Source: Thermoplasmata archaeon (GTDB lineage Archaea > Thermoplasmatota > Thermoplasmata > Lutacidiplasmatales > UBA184). From it: a DNA stretch of 5,930 bases. A program made the translations under genes and the position numbers. Below, piece by piece: positions 1 through 5,355 of the stretch. Location: the NCBI GenBank assembly GCA_030037695.1, contig JASHQF010000150.1:1-5930 (forward strand), read 5' to 3'. The notes under the pieces are model-generated. The model did not search any database and had not been told where the DNA came from. It worked only from the letters and a program-made list of their open reading frames with translations. The stretch's first letter is position 1; each line of letters opens with the position of its first letter.

Positions 1-590
1 AGCAGCTCGTTCCCGTTCGGCAGGACGGCGACGCGGGGTCGGGCCCGGACGCGCAGGTGCGCGAACCCGCACGCGGCGAGGGCCCCCTGGTCGACCGCGG
101 TGACGGGGACGCCCGCTCGGGCGAGAACGGCGCCGCGAGCAAAATCGTCCCCCGGGGGCGAGATCCGCTCGCCGCGATCGACCGGTCCGGGGACCTCGAG
201 GTCACTCCCCCGGACTCGGGTCTCCTCGAAGATCGCGACGGCATCGGCGCCGAGCGGCACGGCGCCCCCGGTCGCGATCGCGACGGCCTCGCCCCGCGCG
301 AGCCGGCGGGCGAACCGCTGCTCGGCGAACACCTCGCCCACCACGCGGAGCTGGGCGGGCGACCGCGGAGTCGCGCCGCGGGTGTCGAGGCTCCGGAGGG
401 CGTAGCCGTCCCACATCGCCCGGGCAAAATCGGGGACCGGGCGAGGGGCCCGGACCGATCGCAGCGGGACCCGTCCGAACGCCCCAGTGACGGGGACCGT
501 CTCCGTCCGGTCGATCGGGCGGACCGCGTCCAGCAGGCGGCGACGCGCGACGGGGACCGGGAGGAGCCGCCCGAACAGGTGCATCTCCAC
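1..590 (-). CDS. moeA: Molybdopterin molybdenumtransferase MoeA, N-terminal part (3' end beyond window)
   Basis: MoeA inserts molybdate (or tungstate) into adenylylated molybdopterin in the cytoplasm, the last general step of Mo/W cofactor synthesis. The first 196 codons are present; the rest lies left of base 1. Reading leftward I see the family hallmarks: MWDGYALRS at residues 59-67 (D61 matches the conserved Asp of the usual MDGYA motif), ATGGAVPLGADAV at 106-118, an ERISPPGDD segment at 141-149, and RVAVLPNGNEL at 186-196, the usual STGDEL-type motif that begins the MoCF-binding domain. I chose GTG at 590 because GGAGG (602-598) lies 7 nt upstream; an in-frame ATG at 584 is possible but more distant. 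The gene follows the PfkB kinase stop by 11 nt, so the two are probably cotranscribed. Deviations from the common motifs are W60 before DGYA and N192 where Thr is usual. Family call is strong; whether Mo or W is the metal cannot be read here. Confidence 0.93.
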   Translation of the reverse strand, partial: MEMHLFGRLLPVPVARRRLLDAVRPIDRTETVPVTGAFGRVPLRSVRAPRPVPDFARAMWDGYALRSLDTRGATPRSPAQLRVVGEVFAEQRFARRLARGEAVAIATGGAVPLGADAVAIFEETRVRGSDLEVPGPVDRGERISPPGDDFARGAVLARAGVPVTAVDQGALAACGFAHLRVRARPRVAVLPNGNEL

Positions 591-597
591 GGTCCGC

Positions 598-602
598 CCT
601 CC
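598..602 (-). promoter_or_regulatory. Shine-Dalgarno sequence of moeA
   Basis: On the minus strand GGAGG occupies 602-598, overlapping the last base of the kinase stop codon TAG (604-602), and is followed by 7 nt and then GTG. This is the clearest ribosome binding site in the window. It supports moeA as a downstream operon gene read from a leadered mRNA, in contrast with the apparently leaderless first gene of the pair. Confidence 0.7.
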
Positions 603-1483
603 TACGACCCCCGCTCGATCCACCGAGCGGCCGCCCGGTTCCCACCCACGAGACAACCTCGCAGCGGAGCGCCGGCGAGCCAGGACGCGTAGAACCCGCC
701 CCGGAACGCGTCCCCCGCTCCGACGAGCGACCGGGCGCGACGGGGTCGCGCCGCCGGGGCCCTCTCGATCGCCTGCCGGGAGTAGGCGACCGCGCCAGCG
801 TCGCCCTCGGTCCGCACGACGAGGGGGACGAGCTCCAACAGCTCGTCCGTGGCCCGTCGGCCGAGGAGCCGCGCCGCGTGATCGAGCTCCGCGCGGTTCC
901 CGAAGAGGATCTCGCTCCACCCCAGGAGGCGGCGCAGCTCGCGCGCGCTCCAGCGGTAGAACACCTCCTGCGCCGGGTCCGCCGCGATCCGGAGACCGGC
1001 AGCGTGGGCCCGGGCGGCGAGGCGCAACTGGAAGCCGGGATCGCCGGTGGTGAGGTGAAGCCAGGCGTACTCCCCGAGCCACGCCCCGGGGAGCCGGGCC
1101 CGCGGGTCCTCCGCCATAGCGCCCTGGTCGATCAGGGTCCGCTGTCCTCCGCTTCGGTCCTCGACGATGTAGCACGTCGGCGTCGCGCGGTGGGGGACAC
1201 GCGCGACCCCACGGAGATCGATCGAGGCCCGCCGCAGGCGCCGGCGGAACTCCTCGGGGAACCCGGCCCCGATCCGGGCGATCAGGCCGGTCCTCACGCC
1301 CAGTCGGGCCGCCACGAGCGCCTGGTTCGTAGCGGTCCCGCCGAGCTCGACGCGCCCCCCGACGACCGGGACCGTGCGGTCGTGCTCGGGGAACCGCGCC
1401 ACCGAGAGGAACCGATCGACGTTCACGTGGCCCGCGATCACTAGGTCGCGAACGACCTCGCGCCAAGGGGACGTTCGTGCCAT
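602..1483 (-). CDS. PfkB-family carbohydrate/nucleoside kinase
   Basis: This is a cytoplasmic ATP-dependent kinase of the ribokinase/PfkB superfamily, 293 residues, close to the usual 290-320. After a short lead the fold begins at DLVIAGHVNVDRF (13-25). PfkB signature 1 is GGTATNQALVAARLG (48-62); the NxxE metal/phosphate motif is N196-R-A-E199; signature 2 is VGAGDAFRGGFY (254-265), with D258 as the predicted catalytic base within the GAGD anion hole. The N-terminal half resembles archaeal PfkB proteins such as the nucleoside kinase MJ0406 type, but the acceptor (ribose, nucleoside, other sugar) cannot be decided. ATG 1483 is chosen because a TATA-like element lies 26 nt upstream, consistent with a leaderless mRNA; a GTG at residue 15 is an alternative but lacks such support. 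It heads a two-gene unit with moeA 11 nt downstream and is divergent from the VOC gene. Confidence 0.92.
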   Translation of the reverse strand: MARTSPWREVVRDLVIAGHVNVDRFLSVARFPEHDRTVPVVGGRVELGGTATNQALVAARLGVRTGLIARIGAGFPEEFRRRLRRASIDLRGVARVPHRATPTCYIVEDRSGGQRTLIDQGAMAEDPRARLPGAWLGEYAWLHLTTGDPGFQLRLAARAHAAGLRIAADPAQEVFYRWSARELRRLLGWSEILFGNRAELDHAARLLGRRATDELLELVPLVVRTEGDAGAVAYSRQAIERAPAARPRRARSLVGAGDAFRGGFYASWLAGAPLRGCLVGGNRAAARWIERGS

Positions 1484-1509
1484 CTCCGGTCCGGGGACCC
1501 GCTTCCTCC

Positions 1510-1520
1510 ATATCGGTTCT
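1510..1520 (-). promoter_or_regulatory. TATA-like core promoter of the PfkB kinase-moeA unit
   Basis: The minus strand reads AGAACCGATAT from 1520 to 1510. Exactly 26 nt separate it from the kinase ATG at 1483, so transcription would start at or within a few bases of the start codon. The same 11 bases with the same spacing precede the ATG at 4729 on the other strand, which makes chance unlikely. No convincing Shine-Dalgarno sequence at a normal distance precedes the ATG. Confidence 0.6.
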
Positions 1521-1556
1521 GCCCTCGGCCGCGCGTTCGGGGTGGTCGGGGGTCCG

Positions 1557-1566
1557 CGCTTAAACC
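1557..1566 (+). promoter_or_regulatory. Putative TATA box of the VOC gene
   Basis: CGCTTAAACC at 1557-1566 is the main AT-rich island in the 115-bp divergent region on the plus strand. TTAA (1560-1563) ends 35 nt before the GTG at 1599, so a start about 25 nt downstream would leave a short leader of roughly 10 nt containing the GAGGG ribosome binding site. It sits back to back with the leftward promoter at 1510-1520. The placement fits an archaeal promoter, but the box is short and unproven. Confidence 0.4.
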
Positions 1567-1587
1567 GCCCGGGCGCGTGGGACGCCC

Positions 1588-1592
1588 GAGGG
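1588..1592 (+). promoter_or_regulatory. Possible Shine-Dalgarno of the VOC gene
   Basis: GAGGG at 1588-1592 lies 6 nt before GTG 1599. It supports this GTG as the start, rather than the upstream ATG at 1374 in the same frame, which would overlap the opposite-strand kinase by about 110 bp. In such GC-rich DNA the motif alone is weak evidence. Confidence 0.4.
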
Positions 1593-1598
1593 CGGCCG

Positions 1599-2054
1599 GT
1601 GAAGCTGGAGTACGTGGGGCTGCGGGTACGGGACCTCGAGCGCTCGGTGCGGTTCTACTCGGGGCTCTTCGGCCTGCGTGAGGTGAAGCGTGGGGACTTC
1701 CGGGACCAGGGGGCCGGGGTCTGGGTCGGGCTCAGGGACCCGACGAGCGGCGTGCTGCTGGAGCTGAACTGGTACCCGCCGGGCTCGCGGTACGGCACGC
1801 GGTACCTCCCGGGGGAGGGGCTGGACCACGTCGGCTTCTCGGTGCCGAAGCCGCAGCTCCCACGGGTCTACCGACGGATCGTCGCCCGCGGCGCGCGGCC
1901 GACCGGTATCGACCCGAAGAAGACGGGCGGCTGGCAGGCGTACGTTCTCGACCCGGACGGGAACTGGGTCGAGCTGTACGGCGTCCCGGTGGTCCGACGG
2001 CGGAAGGCGCGACGGGCTCGCCCCACGCCGCGTCGGCGGTCGGGACGGCGTTAA
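1599..2054 (+). CDS. VOC-superfamily (glyoxalase/bleomycin-resistance fold) protein
   Basis: A 151-residue single VOC module made of two beta-alpha-beta-beta-beta repeats. The first repeat opens with YVGLRVRDLERSVRFYSGLF (5-24) and the second with LDHVGFSVPKPQLPRVYRR (75-93); DPDGNWVELYG (118-128) is the typical last strand. Predicted metal ligands E55 (in LLELNW), H77 and E125 are present, but the first position, His in glyoxalase I, is Tyr5 here. The protein may therefore bind metal differently or not be a true glyoxalase. VOC members include isomerases, dioxygenases, epimerases and resistance proteins; no substrate can be assigned. Residues 133-151 form a tail with 12 Arg/Lys of 19, outside the fold. 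GTG 1599 is chosen because the domain begins there and GAGGG precedes it. The amidohydrolase starts 28 nt downstream on the same strand. Confidence 0.85.
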   Translation: MKLEYVGLRVRDLERSVRFYSGLFGLREVKRGDFRDQGAGVWVGLRDPTSGVLLELNWYPPGSRYGTRYLPGEGLDHVGFSVPKPQLPRVYRRIVARGARPTGIDPKKTGGWQAYVLDPDGNWVELYGVPVVRRRKARRARPTPRRRSGRR

Positions 2055-2056
2055 GG
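2050..2056 (+). promoter_or_regulatory. Putative TATA-like element before the amidohydrolase
   Basis: GTTAAGG at 2050-2056 overlaps the TAA stop of the VOC gene. Its TTAA (2051-2054) ends 28 nt before the ATG at 2083, the distance expected for a leaderless archaeal transcript, and no Shine-Dalgarno sequence is present before that ATG. The amidohydrolase could thus have its own promoter as well as read-through from the VOC gene. The AT content is contributed partly by the stop codon, so confidence is modest. Confidence 0.35.
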
Positions 2057-2082
2057 CGTTCGGCGCGTCCGCGCCCTCGCCG

Positions 2083-3171
2083 ATGCTCGTCGAGGGGGCG
2101 ATCTTCGACGCCGACGGGCCGCGGGCGGCCTACGTCCGACTCGACCGGGGTCGGGTGGTCGAGACCGGGGCGCTCGGCACCGACAGCACCCACGGGCGCG
2201 TCCCCAAGGTCCGCGGGATCGTCGTCCCCCCTCCGCTCAACGCCCACACGCACCTCGGGGATGCGGTCTCCACCCGGGAGCCTCCCGGCTCGACCGTCGA
2301 CGAGCTCGTCGCGGCCCCGGGGAGCTACAAGTACCGCGTCCTCGCGGGCGCCTCCCCCACCGCCAAGGTGCGGGCGATCCGGAGCGCGCTGCGACGGCTC
2401 GCGCGGGAGGGGGTCGCCGGGGTCGTCGATTTTCGCGAGGAAGGGTTGGCGGGGATCGCGCCGCTGCGCCGGGCGGCCAGCGACGTGCCGATCGAGGTCG
2501 TCGCGCTCGGTCGGCCGCTCGTCCGACCGATCGACCGAGGCGAGCTTGCGCGCCTGCTCCGGGCGGCGGACGGCATCGGGCTCTCCAGCGCGCGGGAAGA
2601 GTCGCGGGAGACCCGACGCGAGGTGGCCCGCGCCTGCGCGGCGCTCGGCCGAACGTACGCGCTGCACGCCAGCGAGGCGGTACGGGAACTGCCGGAGACG
2701 TACCTCGACCCGCGGCCCGATCTCCTCGTCCACCTCGCCCGCGCCACCCCCGACGACCTCCGGGCGGTGAGGGACGCTCGGGTCCCGGTCGCGGTCTGCC
2801 CGAGGGCGAACGCGCTGTTCGGACGACAGCCGGACTTGCGGACGATGGAGCGGCTCGGGATGCGCGTGCTCCTCGGCTCCGACAACGCCATGCTCCAGTC
2901 GCCGTCCGTCTGGCGGGAGCTCGAGTTCGCCTACGCCTCCTCGCGGCTCCGCGGGAACCCCGTCTCCGCGGAGTTCCTCGCCCGGGCGGCCCTGGTCACG
3001 CCGTGGGCCTGGCTCGGCCGGCCGGGCGAGGCGAGGATCGTCGAGGGGGGCCGGGCGCGCCCGTTGATCCTACGGCTTCCCCCGGACGACCCCAGCTACC
3101 AGATCGTCACGCGGACCACCGAACACGTTATCGTTCGCAGCCCTGCCCGGGCCCGGGGCCGCGACCGGTGA
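2083..3171 (+). CDS. Metal-dependent amidohydrolase, cytosine deaminase/ATZ-TRZ-like
   Basis: A 362-residue TIM-barrel hydrolase of the amidohydrolase superfamily, probably a cytoplasmic deaminase or amidohydrolase on a small nitrogenous ring compound. The catalytic set of the cytosine deaminase/ATZ type is complete: H55-T-H57 in LNAHTHLGD, H195 and E198 in ALHASE, H217 in LLVHLARAT, and D267 in LLGSDN. The barrel is preceded by about 48 residues of beta structure (MLVEGAIFDADG onward) and followed by a short C-terminal part (from about 315), making it shorter than the usual 400-450 residues. VCPRANALFG (238-247) is also typical of the group. The substrate cannot be deduced and neighbours give no pathway. 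ATG 2083 matches the start of the N-terminal strand and lies 28 nt after a TTAA box. Its TGA overlaps the GlyRS start by 4 nt, suggesting translational coupling. Confidence 0.87.
   Translation: MLVEGAIFDADGPRAAYVRLDRGRVVETGALGTDSTHGRVPKVRGIVVPPPLNAHTHLGDAVSTREPPGSTVDELVAAPGSYKYRVLAGASPTAKVRAIRSALRRLAREGVAGVVDFREEGLAGIAPLRRAASDVPIEVVALGRPLVRPIDRGELARLLRAADGIGLSSAREESRETRREVARACAALGRTYALHASEAVRELPETYLDPRPDLLVHLARATPDDLRAVRDARVPVAVCPRANALFGRQPDLRTMERLGMRVLLGSDNAMLQSPSVWRELEFAYASSRLRGNPVSAEFLARAALVTPWAWLGRPGEARIVEGGRARPLILRLPPDDPSYQIVTRTTEHVIVRSPARARGRDR
3127..3133 (+). promoter_or_regulatory. Weak TATA-like element inside the amidohydrolase, before glyS
   Basis: GTTATCG at 3127-3133 is an AT island in a GC-rich tract near the 3' end of the amidohydrolase. 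TTAT (3128-3131) ends 36 nt before the GlyRS start, much like the 35-nt spacing before the VOC gene. It could give glyS its own short-leader transcript, independent of the upstream gene. It also encodes residues of the amidohydrolase C-terminus, so it may be coincidental. Confidence 0.2.
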
Positions 3172-4670
3172 AGATCGACGAGCTCTACGCGCTCCTCCGG
3201 CGGAGGGGCGTGCTGTGGCCGACCGCCGAGATCTACGGGGGCCTCCAGGGCCTCTACGACTACGGGCCGCTGGGAGCCGCGCTCAAGCGGAACGTGGAGA
3301 ACGCCTGGAGCGCCTGGTTCCTCGGGCTCTCCCCGGATTACCACCGGATCGAGCCGGCGGAGTTCCTCCCAGAGGCGACGGTCCGCGCCTCCGGCCATCT
3401 CGAGAACTTCACCGACACCGAGGTGACGTGCGAGAGCTGCGGGGCGTCCTTCCGGGCGGACACGCTGCTCGAGAAGATCCGGCCGGAGGGGATCGACGGT
3501 CTCTCCGCGTCCGACGTGGCCGCCCTCGTACGCACCTCGGGCGCGAAGTGTCCCTCGTGCGGCTCGTCGAGCCTCAAGCTGCCGCGGGCGTTCAACATGA
3601 TGCTCGGGGTCGGTCTCGGGGTCGCGGGGGGCGAGAAGGCCTACCTCCAGCCCGAGACCGCCCAGGCGAGCTACCTCGCCTTCGCCCGCATGTGGGACGT
3701 CGGGCGCCGGGCGCTCCCCCTCGGGATCGGCGTGATCGGCCGCGCCTACCGCAACGAGATCGCCCCGCGCCAGGTCCTGTTCCGGATGCGCGCCTTCACC
3801 CAGGCGGAGCTGCAGGTGTTCTTCGACCCGGCGGGGTTCCCCGTCCCGTTCGCCACGGTCGCGGCCGAACCCCTGCCCGTCCTGCGCGCGAGCGCGCGGG
3901 AGTCCGGCGCGACGGAGGCCGAGACGCGGCGGGCGAGCGAGCTCGTCGCCGCGGGGATCCCGGAGTTCTATGTCTACCACCTCGCGCAGATGTTCCGGTT
4001 CCTGCGGGACGTGCTCGGCTATCCGGCGGAACGCCTGCGGTTCCTGGAGAAGTCGGAGAAGGAGCGCGCGTTCTACAACCGGATCCAGTTCGATGCGGAG
4101 GCCCGGATCGACAGCCTGGGAGGGTTCCGCGAGGTCGGGGCGGTCCACTACCGCGGCGACTACGATCTCACGCGACACGCCGCCGGCTCCGGGAGGGAGC
4201 TCGCCGTGACGCCGACCGGCGGCGCGACGTTCGTCCCCCACGTCCTCGAGCTGACGTTCGGCGTCGACCGGAACGTCTGGGCGCTCGCCGACCTGCATCT
4301 CGCCCGCGACGGGGAGCGCACGGTCTGGAAGCTCCCGGCGTTCCTCGCCCCGATCGAGGTCGGGGTCCTCCCGCTGATCGGCAAGGAGCACGGCGCCTTC
4401 GCCGAGGCGCTCACCGCGACGCTCCTCGGGCGCGGCCTCGCGGCGCGGTACGACGAGGCGGGCTCGATCGGACGGCGCTACGCGAGGATGGACGAGGCCG
4501 GTACCCCGTTCTGCGTCACCGTCGACGGAGGCACGGTCGGCGACGGGCCCGAGCACGGTACGGTGACGCTGCGGCTCCGGGACTCCCGAGCGCAGGAGCG
4601 GGTCCCGGCCGAGGCGCTGCCGGCCCGGCTCGAGGCCGCCGTCCGCCCGCCGCGGCCCGCCGTTCCCTGA
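3168..4670 (+). CDS. glyS: Glycyl-tRNA synthetase (class II, archaeal/eukaryal-type single chain)
   Basis: GlyRS charges tRNA-Gly with glycine in the cytoplasm, probably as a homodimer. The 500 residues begin with the family N-terminus: ELYALLRRRGVLWPTAEIYG (5-24), then GLYDYGPLG (28-36). Class II motif 2 is GRAYRNEIAPRQVLFRMRAF (191-210), followed by TQAELQVFFDP; motif 3 is FGVDRNVWAL (364-373). C88/C91 and C128/C131 form two CxxC pairs, a likely zinc site in the insertion. The C-terminal anticodon-binding domain starts near 393 (LAPIEVGVLPL) and contains AGSIGRRYARMDEAGTPFCV (431-450). The length is near bacterial alpha2-type enzymes (about 500) and below many archaeal ones (about 570). The preceding residue of motif 3 reads E361-L-T where EPS is common. 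GTG 3168 is chosen because the conserved N-terminus begins there; it overlaps the amidohydrolase TGA (GTGA), so a longer in-frame extension from 3003 is not credible. Confidence 0.96.
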   Translation: MKIDELYALLRRRGVLWPTAEIYGGLQGLYDYGPLGAALKRNVENAWSAWFLGLSPDYHRIEPAEFLPEATVRASGHLENFTDTEVTCESCGASFRADTLLEKIRPEGIDGLSASDVAALVRTSGAKCPSCGSSSLKLPRAFNMMLGVGLGVAGGEKAYLQPETAQASYLAFARMWDVGRRALPLGIGVIGRAYRNEIAPRQVLFRMRAFTQAELQVFFDPAGFPVPFATVAAEPLPVLRASARESGATEAETRRASELVAAGIPEFYVYHLAQMFRFLRDVLGYPAERLRFLEKSEKERAFYNRIQFDAEARIDSLGGFREVGAVHYRGDYDLTRHAAGSGRELAVTPTGGATFVPHVLELTFGVDRNVWALADLHLARDGERTVWKLPAFLAPIEVGVLPLIGKEHGAFAEALTATLLGRGLAARYDEAGSIGRRYARMDEAGTPFCVTVDGGTVGDGPEHGTVTLRLRDSRAQERVPAEALPARLEAAVRPPRPAVP

Positions 4671-4671
4671 C

Positions 4672-4684
4672 CCCGCGGCGCGGG
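4672..4684 (+). other. Small GC-rich hairpin just after glyS
   Basis: CCCGC (4672-4676) can pair with GCGGG (4680-4684) around a GGC loop, one base after the glyS stop codon. No T-run follows, so it is not a typical archaeal or intrinsic terminator. It lies just upstream of the promoter of the coiled-coil gene and could mark the 3' end of the glyS mRNA. Such hairpins arise easily in DNA this GC-rich. Confidence 0.2.
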
Positions 4685-4691
4685 TTCCGAG

Positions 4692-4704
4692 AGAACCGAT
4701 ATAT
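4692..4704 (+). promoter_or_regulatory. TATA-like core promoter of the coiled-coil/UPF0200 unit
   Basis: AGAACCGATATAT at 4692-4704 is the strongest AT-rich box in the window. The first 11 bases end 26 nt before ATG 4729, matching exactly the element and spacing before the PfkB kinase on the other strand. Transcription about 25 nt downstream would begin at or next to that ATG, giving a leaderless mRNA. The in-frame GTG at 4717 would then lie upstream of the transcript start. Confidence 0.65.
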
Positions 4705-4728
4705 CTCGGGCCCCCCGTGCTCTCCTCG

Positions 4729-5355
4729 ATGGCGACGGGGGGCGGAGGGCCCGCCGAGCCGTCTCCCCCTTCCCCGTGGGCGGCCGCCCGACGCTCGCGG
4801 TTCCTCGGCCAACAGTACGGCGACATCACCAAGCTTCGGGAGCTCGCCGCGCGCCACGATCGCGAGGCAGCACGCGCGCAGCAGCGTATCTCTCGTCTCA
4901 ACACGAAGATCGAGAAGCTCCGGCACCAGGCGACCGTCCTCCGCGAGAAGGGCCAGCGGGTCCTCGCCGACATCCCCGCGATCGAGCAGGAAATGAGGCA
5001 GCACGAGCGCGACATCGCTACGGCGACGGCGCGGCACGCCGGGGGCGGGATCACCTCGGACGTCACCAGCCTGCACTATCGGATGCGCAAGCTCCAGCAG
5101 AAGGTCGTCGACCGCCAGCATCGGGCCCGGGCCCTCGAGCTCCGGGCCGCGGTGAAGACCCAGAAGACCCAGGAGCTGAAGGTCAAGGTCGACCGCTACC
5201 AGGAGGCGGCCCATCTCGCGGAGCAGGAGGCGGCGGCGTACCGACAGCGCGCCGACCGTCTCCAGCTCGTAGCCGAGCAGGACGCGGCGCCCGCGGCCCC
5301 GGCCGGCGCACCGCCCCCGGCGAGCGCCGCTGGGGGACCGGTCCGGCCGCCATGA
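4729..5355 (+). CDS. Unrecognised two-segment coiled-coil protein
   Basis: I do not recognise a family. The 208-residue product has no signal peptide or membrane segment. Residues 1-22 are Gly/Pro/Ala-rich and probably disordered. A first helix (about 32-102) shows an unbroken heptad register, with core positions such as I54, L57, I61, L64, L71, V78, I82, I85, M89 and I96. A HAGGG break (103-107) and a turn follow, then a second helix (about 112-184) with V112, L115, M119, L122, V126, L136, L150, V154, Y157 and L178. This predicts a long antiparallel helical hairpin or an extended dimer. Residues 186-208 are an Ala/Pro-rich tail. ATG 4729 is chosen because it lies 26 nt after the TATA-like box; GTG 4717 would precede the transcript start. 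The stop overlaps the UPF0200 start by 4 nt (ATGA), so the two proteins are likely coexpressed. A structural or scaffold role is only a guess. Confidence 0.8.
   Translation: MATGGGGPAEPSPPSPWAAARRSRFLGQQYGDITKLRELAARHDREAARAQQRISRLNTKIEKLRHQATVLREKGQRVLADIPAIEQEMRQHERDIATATARHAGGGITSDVTSLHYRMRKLQQKVVDRQHRARALELRAAVKTQKTQELKVKVDRYQEAAHLAEQEAAAYRQRADRLQLVAEQDAAPAAPAGAPPPASAAGGPVRPP

Noticed and set aside
271..284. 14-bp perfect palindrome GTCGCGATCGCGAC
   Set aside because: It falls inside moeA, encodes part of VAIAT, and is readily generated by GC-rich codon choice; no partner copy was noticed.
57..1053. Plus-strand open frames across moeA and the kinase
   Set aside because: They are antisense to two genes with clear family motifs on the minus strand and show only Arg/Pro/Gly-rich sequence.
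1374..1598. In-frame N-terminal extension of the VOC gene from an ATG at 1374
   Set aside because: It overlaps the opposite-strand kinase and its promoter, shows no domain, and the VOC fold begins at GTG 1599 with a ribosome binding site.
1732..2733. 333-codon open frame on the minus strand
   Set aside because: It is antisense to the VOC and amidohydrolase genes and has the composition of a GC-driven shadow frame.
3003..3167. In-frame extension of GlyRS from 3003
   Set aside because: It would run inside the amidohydrolase coding region, and the conserved GlyRS N-terminus begins at 3168.
4717..4728. GTG at 4717 as start of the coiled-coil gene
   Set aside because: It lies only 12 nt after the TATA-like box, upstream of the expected transcript start.
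3096..5066. 656-codon open frame on the minus strand across glyS
   Set aside because: It is antisense to GlyRS and the coiled-coil gene, with low-complexity Arg/Gly/Glu/Pro composition typical of open antisense frames in GC-rich DNA, and no recognisable domain.
4776..5351. In-frame upstream extension of the UPF0200 gene
   Set aside because: It overlaps the coiled-coil gene in another frame; the conserved MKLVVTVG start and the ATGA overlap fix the start at 5352.
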